From the NCBI RefSeq assembly GCF_003667705.1, contig NZ_CP033019.1:6262001-6326000 (forward strand): a stretch of DNA of 64,000 nucleotides, read 5' to 3'. The position numbers were made by a program, and so were the translations under genes. The stretch's first letter is position 1. Each line of letters opens with the position of its first letter. The DNA is from Janthinobacterium agaricidamnosum (GTDB lineage: Bacteria > Pseudomonadota > Gammaproteobacteria > Burkholderiales > Burkholderiaceae_D). Of this stretch, positions 8,877-18,767 are shown piece by piece. A model generated the notes under the pieces. That model made no database searches, was not told where the DNA came from, and worked only from the letters and a program-made list of their open reading frames with translations.

Positions 8877-9665
8877 TTATTTGGTCAAAAACATGACGTC
8901 GCGCGGCAAGCCGATCAAATGCTGGCCGCCATCGACCAGCAGGGTCGTGCCCGTCAGCGCGCGCGCGCCGGCCACGTAACAGACGCTGTCGGCCACATCT
9001 TCGGGCGTGCTGGAGCGTCCTAGCGGCGTGTTTTCATGCGCCTTGGCAAAGTTCGCTGCCGTCTGCTCGCCGGAGACCATGGTGATGCCGGGGGCAATAC
9101 CCACCACGCGCACTTTCGGCGCCAGCGCCTGGGCCAGCATGGTGGTCGCTGACAGCAGCGCCGCCTTGGACAGCGTGTACGACAAAAAATCAGGATTGAG
9201 ATTGTACAGTTTTTGGTCCAGCAAGTTGATGACCACGGCTTGCCCGCCTGCCGGGGTGGCATGGTACAGCGCTTGCGCCAGCAGGATGGGGGCGGCCAGG
9301 TTGGCGTGCATGTGGGCGTCCAGGGCGGCGAAGGAAAAATCGCCCGCATTGTCGTATTCAAACAACGATGCGTTGTTGACTACGCAAGTGACGGGTCCCA
9401 GCGCCGCCTGTGCCTGCGGCAGCAGCTGGCGCACGGCGTCTTCCTGCGCCAGGTCGCAGGCGAACGCTTGCGCGCGGCGGCCCAGCGCCGTGACGTCCGC
9501 CACCAGGCTGAGCGCTTCATCGCGCGAGTCGCGGTAGTGGACGGCGATATCCCAGCCGTCGCGCGCCAGGCCCAGCGCGATGGCGCGGCCGATGCGGCGC
9601 GCCGCGCCCGTGACAAGGGCGACGCGGGGAATGCTGTCGAAGGGCGTTGTCGTTGCTTCTGTCAT
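8877..9665 (-). CDS. FolM/pteridine-reductase-like short-chain dehydrogenase
   Basis: 262 residues, SDR fold. The cofactor motif is TGAARRIG (residues 19-26), the TGx3RxG form characteristic of pteridine reductases and FolM rather than the classical TGx3GxG. NNASLFEYD also matches the NNASxF signature of that group. The catalytic Y-x3-K is in SYTLSKAAL, and a C-terminal LLVDGGQHL follows. FolM reduces dihydromonapterin (and slowly dihydrofolate) with NADPH, and the adjacent folB supports a pterin role. I prefer the ATG at 9665 over an upstream start at 9755, which would add 30 residues unlike the family and overlap the divergent gene. A general SDR role cannot be excluded. Confidence 0.8.
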   Translation of the reverse strand: MTEATTTPFDSIPRVALVTGAARRIGRAIALGLARDGWDIAVHYRDSRDEALSLVADVTALGRRAQAFACDLAQEDAVRQLLPQAQAALGPVTCVVNNASLFEYDNAGDFSFAALDAHMHANLAAPILLAQALYHATPAGGQAVVINLLDQKLYNLNPDFLSYTLSKAALLSATTMLAQALAPKVRVVGIAPGITMVSGEQTAANFAKAHENTPLGRSSTPEDVADSVCYVAGARALTGTTLLVDGGQHLIGLPRDVMFLTK

Positions 9666-9739
9666 GTCTTTGCTATGGTTGAGATATTCGGTGGACGCCA
9701 CACTGGCGGCATGCGCCGCCGATTCGCTACAATGCGGGA

Positions 9740-10891
9740 ATGTCTCTTCCCGCACCCGATAGCGACGCGCTGGCCGCGTCCCATGCCTTGCAGCACCAGA
9801 TTGCCGCCGAAATCGCGCGCAATGACGGCGCCATTCCTTTTGTCCGCTTCATGGAGCTGGCGCTGTACGCGCCTGACCTCGGCTATTACAGCGGCGGCGC
9901 CGCCAAGCTGGGCAAAGATGGCGATTTTACAACCGCGCCGGAGATTTCGCCCCTGTTCGGCGCCACGCTGGCCCATGTGGCAGCCGCTATTATGGCGCAA
10001 ACGGCCCCGCGCATCCTCGAATTCGGCGCCGGCACGGGCAAGCTGGCTTTCGATATCCTGACGGAAGCGGCGAATGCCGGCATCGCTATCGAACAGTATG
10101 CGATCGTCGAATTGTCCGGCGAATTGCGCGCGCGCCAGGAGCTGGCGCTGGCCGCCTTTCCGCAAGTGGTGTGGCTCGACGGCTTCCCCGACAGTTTTGA
10201 AGGCGCCGTGTTCGGCAATGAAGTGCTCGACGCCATGCCCGTCAACCTGATCAGCAAGACGCCCGCCGGCTGGTGCGAACTCGACGTCAGCATTGCCGAC
10301 GGCCAGTTCGTGTTTGTCGAACGCCCTGCCGGCGCCGACGTGGCCGCGCAGATCGCCGCCCAGGTGCCGGACGCCGATGACTTGCCGGTCGGCTATGTCA
10401 CAGAAATTCATGGCGTGGCCTGCGGCTTCATGCGCTCGCTGGCGCGCATGCTGACCAATGGCAAGGGCGGCGCGGCCGTGCTGTTCGATTACGGTTTTCC
10501 TGCGCACGAGTATTATCTGGACCTGCGCGCCACGGGCACCCTGATGTGCCATTACCGCCACCATGCCCATGCGGAACCGTTTTATCTGCCCGGTTTGCAG
10601 GACATCACGGCTCACGTGGATTTTACGGCCATGGCGGTGGCGGCGCAGGATGCGGGCCTCGACGTGCTCGCATACATGAACCAGGCGTCCTTCCTGCTGG
10701 GCTCCGGTATCGGCGACTTGCTGCTGCGCACCGACCCCGAGCAGGTCAAGACCTACCTGCCGCAGGCCAGCGCCGTGCAAAAGCTGGTGTCGCCGGCCGA
10801 GATGGGCGAATTGTTCAAGGTACTGGCGGTGGGGCACCAGGTGGCGTTGCCGGAAGCGCTGTTGTCCAGTGACCGCAGTCACCGCCTGTAA
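9740..10891 (+). CDS. SAM-dependent methyltransferase of the NDUFAF7/MidA family
   Basis: 383 residues, the usual length of this family. An N-terminal segment FVRFMELALYAPDLGYYS and GDFTTAPEISPLFG are its hallmarks, followed by the SAM-binding glycine motif EFGAGTGKLAFDIL and GNEVLDAMPVN. The eukaryotic homolog NDUFAF7 methylates an arginine of complex I subunit NDUFS2; bacterial substrates are not established, and no complex I gene is nearby. It is transcribed divergently from the SDR gene with 74 bases between starts. Confidence 0.88.
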   Translation: MSLPAPDSDALAASHALQHQIAAEIARNDGAIPFVRFMELALYAPDLGYYSGGAAKLGKDGDFTTAPEISPLFGATLAHVAAAIMAQTAPRILEFGAGTGKLAFDILTEAANAGIAIEQYAIVELSGELRARQELALAAFPQVVWLDGFPDSFEGAVFGNEVLDAMPVNLISKTPAGWCELDVSIADGQFVFVERPAGADVAAQIAAQVPDADDLPVGYVTEIHGVACGFMRSLARMLTNGKGGAAVLFDYGFPAHEYYLDLRATGTLMCHYRHHAHAEPFYLPGLQDITAHVDFTAMAVAAQDAGLDVLAYMNQASFLLGSGIGDLLLRTDPEQVKTYLPQASAVQKLVSPAEMGELFKVLAVGHQVALPEALLSSDRSHRL

Positions 10892-10959
10892 GCGCGGTCA
10901 ATATCAAGGCAGGGCCGTACCGCCCTGTAATTTCCTGTCCGCCGGTGGTTATTATCTTG

Positions 10960-10974
10960 TCATATCGTATATGA
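10960..10974. promoter_or_regulatory. Short perfect inverted repeat upstream of J-domain gene
   Basis: TCATAT-cgt-ATATGA is a perfect 6-bp dyad in the 149-base gap between the methyltransferase and the J-domain gene, in an AT-rich patch. It could be an operator or part of a promoter. Nothing else supports it. Confidence 0.25.
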
Positions 10975-11040
10975 TGACCGACACAGCACGGTTCCATCCT
11001 GCAAGAACCCGTCGCCGCGCACCGATTTCAAGATAGAACG

Positions 11041-12132
11041 ATGGGAAAGATACATACACACTATGACAACCTGAAAGTGGCGCGCCTGGCGCCGCAGGAA
11101 GTCATACGTGCCGCGTATAAAGCCCTCAGCCAGAAATACCACCCCGACAAGAATCCCGGCGACGAAAAGGCCGCCCGCATCATGGCCATCCTCAACAGCG
11201 CCTATGGCACCTTGTCCGATCCGCAACGCCGCAAGGAACACGACGAGTGGATCGCCGCCGAGGAGTGGGAAATCGAATGGCTGGAAAGCACCCACCACGA
11301 AGAAGGCAAGAGCCGCGATGGCCGCGCGAAAGGCCATGCCCAATCGCATGAGCACACCTGGGCGCAGGATGTGCCGCCGCCGAAGGGCAAGCCGCGGAGT
11401 GGGGCGCTGCCCATCTGGCGCAACTGGCGCTGGTGGCTGAGTTTGCTTGTCTGCCTGCTGCTGGGCTGGCTGGGCGCCTTGCTGATGCTCGATACCTCGC
11501 CGCCCGTGCCTGCCGCGCTGGCGTCGGCCTGGAGCGGGCTGGCCCGCGATGGCGCCAGGGTGCACCCGGACACGGCAACGGCGGAGAGCGCAGCCACGCC
11601 GCCGGCAAAAAACGAGGCGGTGGCTATCGATAGCTGGGCCGTGGGCAAGCCGTATGCGGCCGAGCCCGCGCAAGCGAAGGCGCCCGAGATCCGCGTGCTG
11701 GCCGTGGCGCAGCTGAGCCTGAAAGCCAGCCGGCCCGCCTGCGATGGCGCCAGCCAGGCCGAGTCGGCGGGGCTGGTGGCGCCGAATGGCGAGCCTTGGC
11801 CGGCGCGGTCCGGCTATGTCGATGGCTTCCCGATCGGCAACAAGGGCGATGAACTGAGTTTAACCATCGATAACAGCAGCAATACGGCGCCCGTCTTCGT
11901 CAAGCTGTATGACCAGGAGCGGCGCTCGAATGTGCGCTACCTGTACATCCTGGCCAATGACAAGCTGACCGTGGAGCAGCTCAGCGCGGGCAAATACGAA
12001 GTGCGCTACCAGGCCGTCGGGCCAGGCCAGGACAATTGCGGCGGCACCACGCGCAGCGGCGCCTCGATACCGGCGCCGGCGCCTGCCGCGGGAGAGGGTG
12101 GTACGCAGAATCCTGTTGTAAGCAGCATCTAA
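11041..12132 (+). CDS. Membrane-anchored J-domain protein
   Basis: 363 residues. Residues 7-75 are a J domain with the DnaK-activating HPD tripeptide in KYHPDKNPGDEKAA. A charged linker leads to one membrane helix (about residues 130-150, WWLSLLVCLLLGWLGALLML), so the J domain faces the cytoplasm and about 200 residues lie outside. The outer part has a low-complexity Ala/Pro stretch and a beta-rich end with conserved-looking FVKLYDQERRSNVRYLYIL. It is not DnaJ itself, because the Gly/Phe region and zinc fingers are absent. It probably recruits DnaK to a membrane-associated process that cannot be named. Confidence 0.85.
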   Translation: MGKIHTHYDNLKVARLAPQEVIRAAYKALSQKYHPDKNPGDEKAARIMAILNSAYGTLSDPQRRKEHDEWIAAEEWEIEWLESTHHEEGKSRDGRAKGHAQSHEHTWAQDVPPPKGKPRSGALPIWRNWRWWLSLLVCLLLGWLGALLMLDTSPPVPAALASAWSGLARDGARVHPDTATAESAATPPAKNEAVAIDSWAVGKPYAAEPAQAKAPEIRVLAVAQLSLKASRPACDGASQAESAGLVAPNGEPWPARSGYVDGFPIGNKGDELSLTIDNSSNTAPVFVKLYDQERRSNVRYLYILANDKLTVEQLSAGKYEVRYQAVGPGQDNCGGTTRSGASIPAPAPAAGEGGTQNPVVSSI

Positions 12133-12195
12133 TCTGATTATGCTTGATATGCGTCAACGCAGCGTCCACATCGAACTTATCCCTTAGGAGTATTC

Positions 12196-13791
12196 ATGAC
12201 CGACCTCAAAGCCGATGCAGATGATAACTGGCTGCTCGACGAAGATGAGCCGGTGGCCAGTCCAGCCGGGTTGGCCGCGCCCGACCAGCGCCTGTGGCGT
12301 GTGCTGATCGTCGATGACGACGTCGATGTGCATGCGGTCACGCGGCTGGCGCTGCGCAATGTCAGCTTCAAGGGCCGCGAACTGGAACTGTTTTCCGCCT
12401 ACAGCGGCCGCGAGGGGTACGAGATCCTGCGCGACACGCCCGATATCGCGCTGGTGCTGCTCGACGTGGTGATGGAAACGGATGACGCCGGCCTGATCCT
12501 CGCCAAGCGCATCCGCGCCGACCTGAACAACTCCATCGTGCGCGTCGTGCTGCGCACGGGCCAGCCGGGCCAGGCGCCCGAGCAGCGCGTCATCATCGAA
12601 TACGACATCAACGATTACAAGGCCAAGACGGAGCTGACGACGCAAAAGCTGTTTACCACCGTTATCTCGGCTTTGCGCGCCTACGAGAGCCTGATGATGC
12701 TCGAGCGCAGCCGCATCGGCCTGGGCAAGATCCTCGCCGGCGCCACCAATCTGTACCAGATCCATTCGCTGCGCGAATTCGCTTCCGGCGTGCTCAACCA
12801 GGTTAGCGCCATCCTCGACGTGGGTGCCGACGGCGTGCTGTGCCTGATGCAGGGCGGCGCCGGGCGGCCCGAGGTGGTCGCTGCCACGGGCACCTACGCC
12901 GTGCTGGCCGAGGCGGAAGCCATGCCGGCCGACCACGCGCTCACGCCCACCATCGACAAGGCGTTCGCGGAAAAGCGCAGCCAGTTCGAGCATCCGGCCA
13001 ATGTGCTGTTCATCCACACGGAAGGCAACCGCGAGCTGGCCATTTCCGTCACGCCGCCGTGGCCGCTGGCGCAGATCCAGCGCGATCTGCTGGAAGTGTT
13101 TTGCCAGCGTATCGCGGCCGCCTTCGACAACCTGTACATGTTCGGCCAGCTGCGCAAGGCGCAGGAAGCGACCGTCGTGGCGCTGGCCGACCTGGCCGAG
13201 TTCCGCGACAGCGACACGGGCGGCCACGTGCGGCGCGTGCAGCAGCTGTCCGACGCCATCGCCCTGCGCATCCAGCAGCGCGGGGTGTATGCCGACGAGC
13301 TCACGCCGCAGCTGCTCGACATGATCGGCCTGGCCAGCATCCTGCACGACGTGGGCAAGGTGGCCACGCCGGACGCCGTGCTGCTCAAGCCGGGCCGGCA
13401 TACGGACGAGGAGCGGGTGCAGATGCAGCTGCACGCCAGCGTCGGGCGCACCATCCTCGAGCGGGCCGCCAACATGGTCGACGGCGTCAGCTACCTCACG
13501 TATGGCGCGCAGATCGCGGGCGGCCACCATGAACATTTCGACGGCGCCGGCTATCCGAACGGCCTGAAGGGACGCGACATTCCCTTGGCCGCGCGCATCG
13601 TTGCCGTGGTCGACGTCTTCGATGCCTTGCTGCATGAGCGGCCGTACAAGGAGCCGTGGCCGTATCCGCAGGTGCGTGAATACATCGAGCAGCGCAGCGG
13701 CAGCCAGTTCGACCCGGAAGTGGTGGCGGCGCTGCTGGATCTGATCGACAACGAGCCGCAACTGTGGCATCCGGAGCGCGCCACCGCTTGA
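12196..13791 (+). CDS. Response regulator with DUF3369-like and HD-GYP domains
   Basis: 531 residues. Residues 34-165 are a receiver with paired acids in IVDDD and a phosphoacceptor at D90 (LVLLDVV). A middle region (about 175-325) is the GAF-like DUF3369 usually paired with such regulators. Residues 335-510 are an HD-GYP domain with the metal motif HD (H384, D385 in LHDVGK), GGHHEHFDGAGYP and the late D-V-F-D-A-L. HD-GYP enzymes degrade cyclic di-GMP; the GYP motif is intact, so activity is likely. GGAG at 12187-12190 precedes the ATG. The following receiver-TPR gene is on the same strand 133 bases later and may share the signalling pathway. No cognate kinase is visible. Confidence 0.92.
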   Translation: MTDLKADADDNWLLDEDEPVASPAGLAAPDQRLWRVLIVDDDVDVHAVTRLALRNVSFKGRELELFSAYSGREGYEILRDTPDIALVLLDVVMETDDAGLILAKRIRADLNNSIVRVVLRTGQPGQAPEQRVIIEYDINDYKAKTELTTQKLFTTVISALRAYESLMMLERSRIGLGKILAGATNLYQIHSLREFASGVLNQVSAILDVGADGVLCLMQGGAGRPEVVAATGTYAVLAEAEAMPADHALTPTIDKAFAEKRSQFEHPANVLFIHTEGNRELAISVTPPWPLAQIQRDLLEVFCQRIAAAFDNLYMFGQLRKAQEATVVALADLAEFRDSDTGGHVRRVQQLSDAIALRIQQRGVYADELTPQLLDMIGLASILHDVGKVATPDAVLLKPGRHTDEERVQMQLHASVGRTILERAANMVDGVSYLTYGAQIAGGHHEHFDGAGYPNGLKGRDIPLAARIVAVVDVFDALLHERPYKEPWPYPQVREYIEQRSGSQFDPEVVAALLDLIDNEPQLWHPERATA

Positions 13792-13924
13792 GCAGCAACT
13801 TCGTTGGCGCTTTTCGGCACGGCCCCATTCCCTTGCGCGCGGCGCCGTCATATACTCGGCAGCCTCATGCTGGCCGGCGCCACGCACCGGTGTGGCGCGC
13901 CGCGGAGTTTTCGGACATCACGAC

Positions 13925-15571
13925 ATGAAAGAACTCAAGGGCCTTAGCGCACTGATCATCGAGCCGCATCCGGGCATGCGCGCCAGCCTGCACAATATGC
14001 TCAACCTGTGCGGCCTGGCGAAGATCGACGACGCGGCCAGCTCGGGCCAGGCGATCCGCATGCTGGGCAGCAAATCGTATGATCTGATCCTGTGCGAATA
14101 CGACCTCGGCGGCGGGCAGGATGGCCAGCAGATGCTGGAAGACTTGCGCCACCATAAATTGATGCACGCGTCGACCATGTTCTTCATGGTCACGGGCGAA
14201 GGCAGCTTCGCCAAGGTGGTCAGCGCCGTCGAGCTGTTGCCCACCGATTACATCCTCAAGCCATTTACCGCTGACAACATGCTCGAGCGCATAGCCCGCG
14301 CGCTCGACAAGCGCAATGCCTTCGTGCCCGTGTACGAACTGATCGACGTGGGCAATGAGCGCGCGGCGATCGCCGCCTGCACCGAAGGCGCCAGCCTGTA
14401 CCCCCGTTACGCCACGGATTTCCTGCGCCTGCGCGCGGAGCTGCATTTGCTGCTGGGCGAGGCGGCCGATGCCGGTCCGATCTACACAGCCTTATACGAA
14501 AGCAAGTCCATCGGCTGGGCGCGCCTGGGGCAGGCCAAGACGCAGTTCCTGCTGGGCGAGTACGAAGCGGCGCAGGGCACCCTGGAAGGGCTGCTGGAAA
14601 ACAACAAGCGTTTTCTCGACGCCTATGACTGGCTGGCGCGCACGCATATGGCGCAAGGCAAGCCGGAACTGGCGCAGGCGGCCTTGAGCGAAGCGGTGGC
14701 CCTGTCGCCGCATGCCGTGCGCCGCTTGCGCCGCCTGGGCGAGGCGGCCCTGGCGGCCGACGATATCGACATGGCGGAAAAATCCCTGAAACTGGTGGTC
14801 AGCAAGGCCAAATATTCGGAATTCCGCGATCCGGAAGACCATGTGCGCCTGGTGCAGACCCTGGTGCGCAAAGGAGATCCCTTGCAGGCGGGCGCCGTGA
14901 TCCGCGACCTCGACAAATCGATGGGCGGGCAAAAGAATGCGGAACTGTGCAGCGCCCTGTGCAGCGCCATGCTGCATGCGCATACGGGCAACGAGGAGCG
15001 CCTGCAGCAATCGCTCGACGCGGCCCTGGCCGCCAACCGTCACAGCGTGGGCAGCTCGAATACGCTGAAAACGGAGCTGGCGCGCCACTGCCTGGCGCAC
15101 GGGCGCGAAGACGGCGCGGCCGAGGTGATGCGCGAAGTCATGCGCAATGCGCCCGACAGCGCGGCCATGACGCGCGCCATGGCCGTGTTCGAACAGGCGG
15201 GGCGCGAGGAACTGGCCAAGGCATTGGCGCGGCAAAGCCGCCAGGAAGTGGCCGACATGGTGGCGGCCGGGGCAGCCCGGGCGGGCGAGGGCGATTTCCG
15301 CGGCGCCGTCGATCTGATGGGCGAGGCCGTCACGCGCCTGCCCGACAATCCGCAGGTGGTCTTCAATGCGGCCGTGGCCGTGCTGAAATGCCTGGAGCAC
15401 GAGGGCTGGGATGAGCGCATGGGGCAGCAGGCGCTGACTTTTATCGCCGGCGTGCGCCGCCTGGACCCGCGCAATCCCAAATTGCCCGTGCTGTCGGGCC
15501 TGCATCAGCAGTTGTTGCGTAAATACAAGCCCTTGGGCAATGCCTGGATGCATCCGCCTGACGCAAGGTAA
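13925..15571 (+). CDS. Receiver-like protein with TPR repeats
   Basis: 548 residues. Residues 5-125 have a receiver fold: ALIIEPHPGMR, DLILCEYDLGGGQDGQQ and the conserved lysine in ILKPF. Several TPR-like helical hairpins follow up to about residue 530, suggesting protein-protein contact. By alignment to ordinary receivers (DLILLD), the phosphoacceptor position is E58 rather than Asp, with D60 nearby, and the acidic pair at the start of the domain reads EP instead of DD. The receiver may therefore be constitutively 'on' or use another residue. I start at ATG 13925; a GTG at 13892 would add 11 residues. Confidence 0.8.
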   Translation: MKELKGLSALIIEPHPGMRASLHNMLNLCGLAKIDDAASSGQAIRMLGSKSYDLILCEYDLGGGQDGQQMLEDLRHHKLMHASTMFFMVTGEGSFAKVVSAVELLPTDYILKPFTADNMLERIARALDKRNAFVPVYELIDVGNERAAIAACTEGASLYPRYATDFLRLRAELHLLLGEAADAGPIYTALYESKSIGWARLGQAKTQFLLGEYEAAQGTLEGLLENNKRFLDAYDWLARTHMAQGKPELAQAALSEAVALSPHAVRRLRRLGEAALAADDIDMAEKSLKLVVSKAKYSEFRDPEDHVRLVQTLVRKGDPLQAGAVIRDLDKSMGGQKNAELCSALCSAMLHAHTGNEERLQQSLDAALAANRHSVGSSNTLKTELARHCLAHGREDGAAEVMREVMRNAPDSAAMTRAMAVFEQAGREELAKALARQSRQEVADMVAAGAARAGEGDFRGAVDLMGEAVTRLPDNPQVVFNAAVAVLKCLEHEGWDERMGQQALTFIAGVRRLDPRNPKLPVLSGLHQQLLRKYKPLGNAWMHPPDAR

Positions 15572-15665
15572 GCGGGGAAATGCGGGGCAAATGACGAAAA
15601 AATGCGGCTTGCCGGCAGGGGCGATAAAAAAAATACGAAAAAAGCTGACTTTTTCGCGCCAACCC

Positions 15666-15695
15666 TTGCACTTTCTCAAATCGGGAGCTTATAAT
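15666..15695 (+). promoter_or_regulatory. Sigma-70 promoter of the tRNA-tuf operon
   Basis: TTGCAC (15666-15671) and a perfect TATAAT (15690-15695) are separated by 18 bases, about 110 bases ahead of tRNA-Tyr. This is the strongest promoter-like pair seen in the window and is placed to drive the tRNA-tuf transcript. No gene lies between 15572 and 15803. Confidence 0.7.
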
Positions 15696-15803
15696 CACGC
15701 CCCGAAGCAGCCAACTTCTTCTTTATACGCAAATGCAGCAGTCAGGCATCAGTAAATAAGGTTGACAGTTGTGAGTAGATGCTTCATACTCTGCGGTTCC
15801 CGC

Positions 15804-15888
<85 letters not shown>

Positions 15889-15951
15889 AGTTTTTGCAAG
15901 GAAAACTGGGTAGTAGCAAAAAGCAAGTGAAGATAAAGTGAACGATACCTC

Positions 15952-16025
15952 GCGGGTGTAGCTCAATGGTAGAGCAGAAGCCTTCCAAGCTTACGACGAG
16001 GGTTCGATTCCCTTCACCCGCTCCA
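15952..16025 (+). tRNA. tRNA-Gly (TCC)
   Basis: 74 bases. GCGGGTG pairs with CACCCGC, with T as discriminator and an encoded CCA. The anticodon loop CTTCCAA gives TCC, and the T-arm is GGTTCGATTCC. It lies 63 bases after tRNA-Tyr, in the gammaproteobacteria-like order Tyr-Gly-Thr-tuf. Confidence 0.96.
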
Positions 16026-16068
16026 GTTTCCGTTCAGATGCTTGATGCATCGCATGCAACAAATTACA

Positions 16069-16143
<75 letters not shown>

Positions 16144-16231
16144 GAATTCGCAGCAGGCAGCACAGAAGCAATTCAAACCAGACCGTCGGGCGTGTGCCTG
16201 AGCAATCTAATCAAATCATTAGGAGTTCAAA

Positions 16232-17422
16232 ATGGCAAAAGGTAAATTCGAACGGACCAAGCCGCACGTCAACGTCGGCACCATCGGCCACGTCGACCAC
16301 GGTAAAACCACGCTGACCGCTGCAATCGCAACGGTTCTGTCGAAGAAATTCGGCGGCGAAGCTAAAGCATACGACCAGATCGATGCAGCACCAGAAGAAA
16401 AAGCGCGCGGTATCACGATTAACACCGCCCACGTCGAGTACGAAACGGAAACGCGTCACTACGCGCACGTTGACTGCCCAGGCCACGCCGATTACATCAA
16501 AAACATGATTACCGGTGCAGCCCAGATGGACGGCGCGATCCTGGTGTGCTCCGCAGCTGACGGCCCAATGCCACAGACCCGCGAACACATCCTGCTGGCC
16601 CGCCAAGTTGGCGTTCCATACATCATCGTGTTCCTGAACAAGTGCGACCTGGTCGACGACGCAGAGCTGCTGGAACTGGTTGAAATGGAAGTGCGCGAGC
16701 TGTTGTCGAAGTACGAATTCCCAGGCGACGACCTGCCAATCATCAAAGGTTCGGCACGTATGGCGCTGGAAGGCAAAGAAGGCGAAATGGGCGTTGACGC
16801 AGTGCTGCGTCTGGCCGATGCGCTGGATGCTTACATCCCAACGCCAGAGCGCGCTGTTGACGGTGCGTTCCTGATGCCAGTGGAAGACGTGTTCTCGATC
16901 TCGGGTCGCGGTACCGTTGTGACCGGTCGTATCGAGCGCGGCATTGTTAAAGTCGGCGAAGAGATCGAAATCGTCGGTATCACCGATACCGTCAAAACGA
17001 CTTGCACCGGCGTGGAAATGTTCCGCAAGCTGCTGGACCAAGGTCAAGCTGGCGACAACGTTGGTCTGCTGCTGCGCGGCACCAAGCGTGAAGACGTGCA
17101 ACGTGGTCAAGTGCTGGCCAAGCCAGGCTCGATCAAGCCGCATGCGCACTTCACCGGCGAGATCTATGTTCTGTCGAAAGACGAAGGCGGCCGTCATACG
17201 CCATTCTTCAACAACTATCGTCCACAGTTCTACTTCCGCACGACGGACGTAACCGGTTCGATCGAGTTGCCAGCAGACAAAGAAATGGTCATGCCAGGCG
17301 ATAACGTGTCGATCACCGTCAAGCTGATCAACCCGATCGCGATGGAAGAAGGTCTGCGCTTCGCTATCCGTGAAGGCGGCCGTACCGTCGGCGCCGGCGT
17401 GGTTGCAAAAATCATCGCATAA
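16232..17422 (+). CDS. tuf: Translation elongation factor Tu
   Basis: 396 residues, full length. EF-Tu brings aminoacyl-tRNA to the ribosome as a GTP complex. The G1 motif GHVDHGKT is at residues 19-26, with [13 protein letters not shown] (switch I), DCPGH (G3) and NKCD (G4), followed by the two beta-barrel domains. TTAGGAGT (16219-16226) is a good ribosome-binding site. Codon use is more restricted than in neighbouring accessory genes (for instance frequent CCA for Pro), as in highly expressed genes. Proteobacteria usually have a second tuf in the str operon, which is not in this window. Confidence 0.98.
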   Translation: MAKGKFERTKPHVNVGTIGHVDHGKTTLTAAIATVLSKKFGGEAKAYDQIDAAPEEKARGITINTAHVEYETETRHYAHVDCPGHADYIKNMITGAAQMDGAILVCSAADGPMPQTREHILLARQVGVPYIIVFLNKCDLVDDAELLELVEMEVRELLSKYEFPGDDLPIIKGSARMALEGKEGEMGVDAVLRLADALDAYIPTPERAVDGAFLMPVEDVFSISGRGTVVTGRIERGIVKVGEEIEIVGITDTVKTTCTGVEMFRKLLDQGQAGDNVGLLLRGTKREDVQRGQVLAKPGSIKPHAHFTGEIYVLSKDEGGRHTPFFNNYRPQFYFRTTDVTGSIELPADKEMVMPGDNVSITVKLINPIAMEEGLRFAIREGGRTVGAGVVAKIIA

Positions 17423-17488
17423 GGAAATGTTATGCTTCCACCCGGGGCGTCCTGGGTGGTAGAATAGCACTCCTCGAAAGTTTTACGT

Positions 17489-17564
17489 AGGGACGTAGCT
17501 CAATTGGCAGAGCGTCGGTCTCCAAAACCGAAGGTTGGGGGTTCGATGCCCTCCGTCCCTGCCA
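17489..17564 (+). tRNA. tRNA-Trp (CCA)
   Basis: 76 bases. AGGGACG pairs with CGTCCCT, with G as discriminator and an encoded CCA. The anticodon loop CTCCAAA gives CCA. It sits between tuf and secE, the usual position in betaproteobacteria. A small hairpin CCACCC/GGGTGG (17438-17459) and a -10-like TAGAAT (17460-17465) lie just upstream, so a new promoter may start here. Confidence 0.96.
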
Positions 17565-17596
17565 CCGTCAAGGTGCAGGGCACCGAAAGTAGAAAA

Positions 17597-17980
17597 ATGT
17601 CAAATCAATCCGTGCAAACCGTTAGCACGTCGAGTGACAAGATAAAAGTCGCGCTGGCAATAGTAGCTGCGATTGCAGGAGTAGTCGGGTTTTATTACCT
17701 GGCAGGCCAACCAGCTCTGGTGCGTGCAAGCGCGCTTGTGGCTGGTTTGGTTATTGCTGTTGCGCTCTTGTATGTCTCGACGACCGGCCGTGAATTTCTC
17801 AATTTCGCCAAAGAAGCTGTGCGCGAAACCAAGAAAGTCGTTTGGCCTACCCGCAAAGAAGCCACGCAGATTACCGCGATCGTGTTTGCCTTTGTGCTGG
17901 TCATGGCGATTTTCCTGTGGGGCACGGATAAATTGCTCGAGTTTTTGTTGTATGACGTAATTCTGGGTTGGAAAAAATAA
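17597..17980 (+). CDS. secE: Preprotein translocase subunit SecE
   Basis: 127 residues, the length of the three-helix proteobacterial SecE. Hydrophobic segments lie at about residues 17-37, 43-63 and 94-115. The conserved amphipathic region [17 protein letters not shown] before the last helix is the essential SecE core that clamps SecY. ATG 17597 lies only 32 bases after tRNA-Trp; a longer in-frame start at 17504 would lie inside the tRNA gene and was rejected. The nusG start overlaps the stop. Confidence 0.96.
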   Translation: MSNQSVQTVSTSSDKIKVALAIVAAIAGVVGFYYLAGQPALVRASALVAGLVIAVALLYVSTTGREFLNFAKEAVRETKKVVWPTRKEATQITAIVFAFVLVMAIFLWGTDKLLEFLLYDVILGWKK

Positions 17981-18606
17981 TGAGCGAAAATGTGCATGAT
18001 GAAGCGGCGGAAGAGTCCGTTCCGGGCGACGCTCCGGCAGCGGATACTGGTGCAGCGCTGAGCGTGCCAGTGAGCAGCAAGCGCTGGTATGTCGTGCATG
18101 CTTATTCCGGCATGGAAAAAAGCGTCATGCGCGCACTGACCGAGCGCATCGAGCGCGCGGGCATGCAAGACCAGTTCGGCCAGATCCTGGTGCCGATCGA
18201 AGAAGTTGTCGAAGTCAAGAATGGCGTGAAGTCCGTCACCGAACGTCGTTTCTATCCTGGCTATGTGCTGGTTGAAATGGAAATGACGGACGAGAGTTGG
18301 CACTTGGTCAAGAACACCAGCAAGGTTACCGGTTTCATTGGTGGCAAGTCGAACAAGCCGACGCCGATCTCCGCGCGCGAAATCGACGGCATCATGAAGC
18401 AGATGCAGGAAGGCGTTGAAAAGCCCCGTCCGAAAACCTTGTACGAGGTGGGCGAGCAGGTACGCATCAAGGATGGTCCGTTCACCGATTTCAACGGCAA
18501 TGTCGAAGAAGTCAATTACGAGAAATCCAAAGTGCGCGTCTCTGTCACCATCTTCGGCCGCGCTACCCCGGTAGAGCTCGAATTCGGCCAGGTCGAAAAA
18601 GTTTAA
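17980..18606 (+). CDS. nusG: Transcription termination/antitermination factor NusG
   Basis: 208 residues. The NGN domain starts at [19 protein letters not shown] (about residue 35), and the KOW motif is [20 protein letters not shown] near residue 160. NusG binds RNA polymerase, suppresses pausing and links it to Rho or ribosomal protein S10. An acidic, Ala-rich extension of about 30 residues precedes the NGN domain, as in other Burkholderiales. ATG 17980 overlaps the secE TAA (TAATG). An alternative ATG at 17968 would add four residues. Confidence 0.96.
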   Translation: MSENVHDEAAEESVPGDAPAADTGAALSVPVSSKRWYVVHAYSGMEKSVMRALTERIERAGMQDQFGQILVPIEEVVEVKNGVKSVTERRFYPGYVLVEMEMTDESWHLVKNTSKVTGFIGGKSNKPTPISAREIDGIMKQMQEGVEKPRPKTLYEVGEQVRIKDGPFTDFNGNVEEVNYEKSKVRVSVTIFGRATPVELEFGQVEKV

Positions 18607-18767
18607 GGCGGTTCACAAAACCGTAGCGAGCGGATGTGGGTTGTGGCTGAGAAGCGGAGCTGTGCAAATGCACAGTGAGCATCGGAAGCCGCAAATCGCG
18701 CCGCGCAGTAGGTTTGAAAGCGCCACCAGGAGCGTTGCGGTAGTAACAGCAAAATCCGGTCAGAGGA

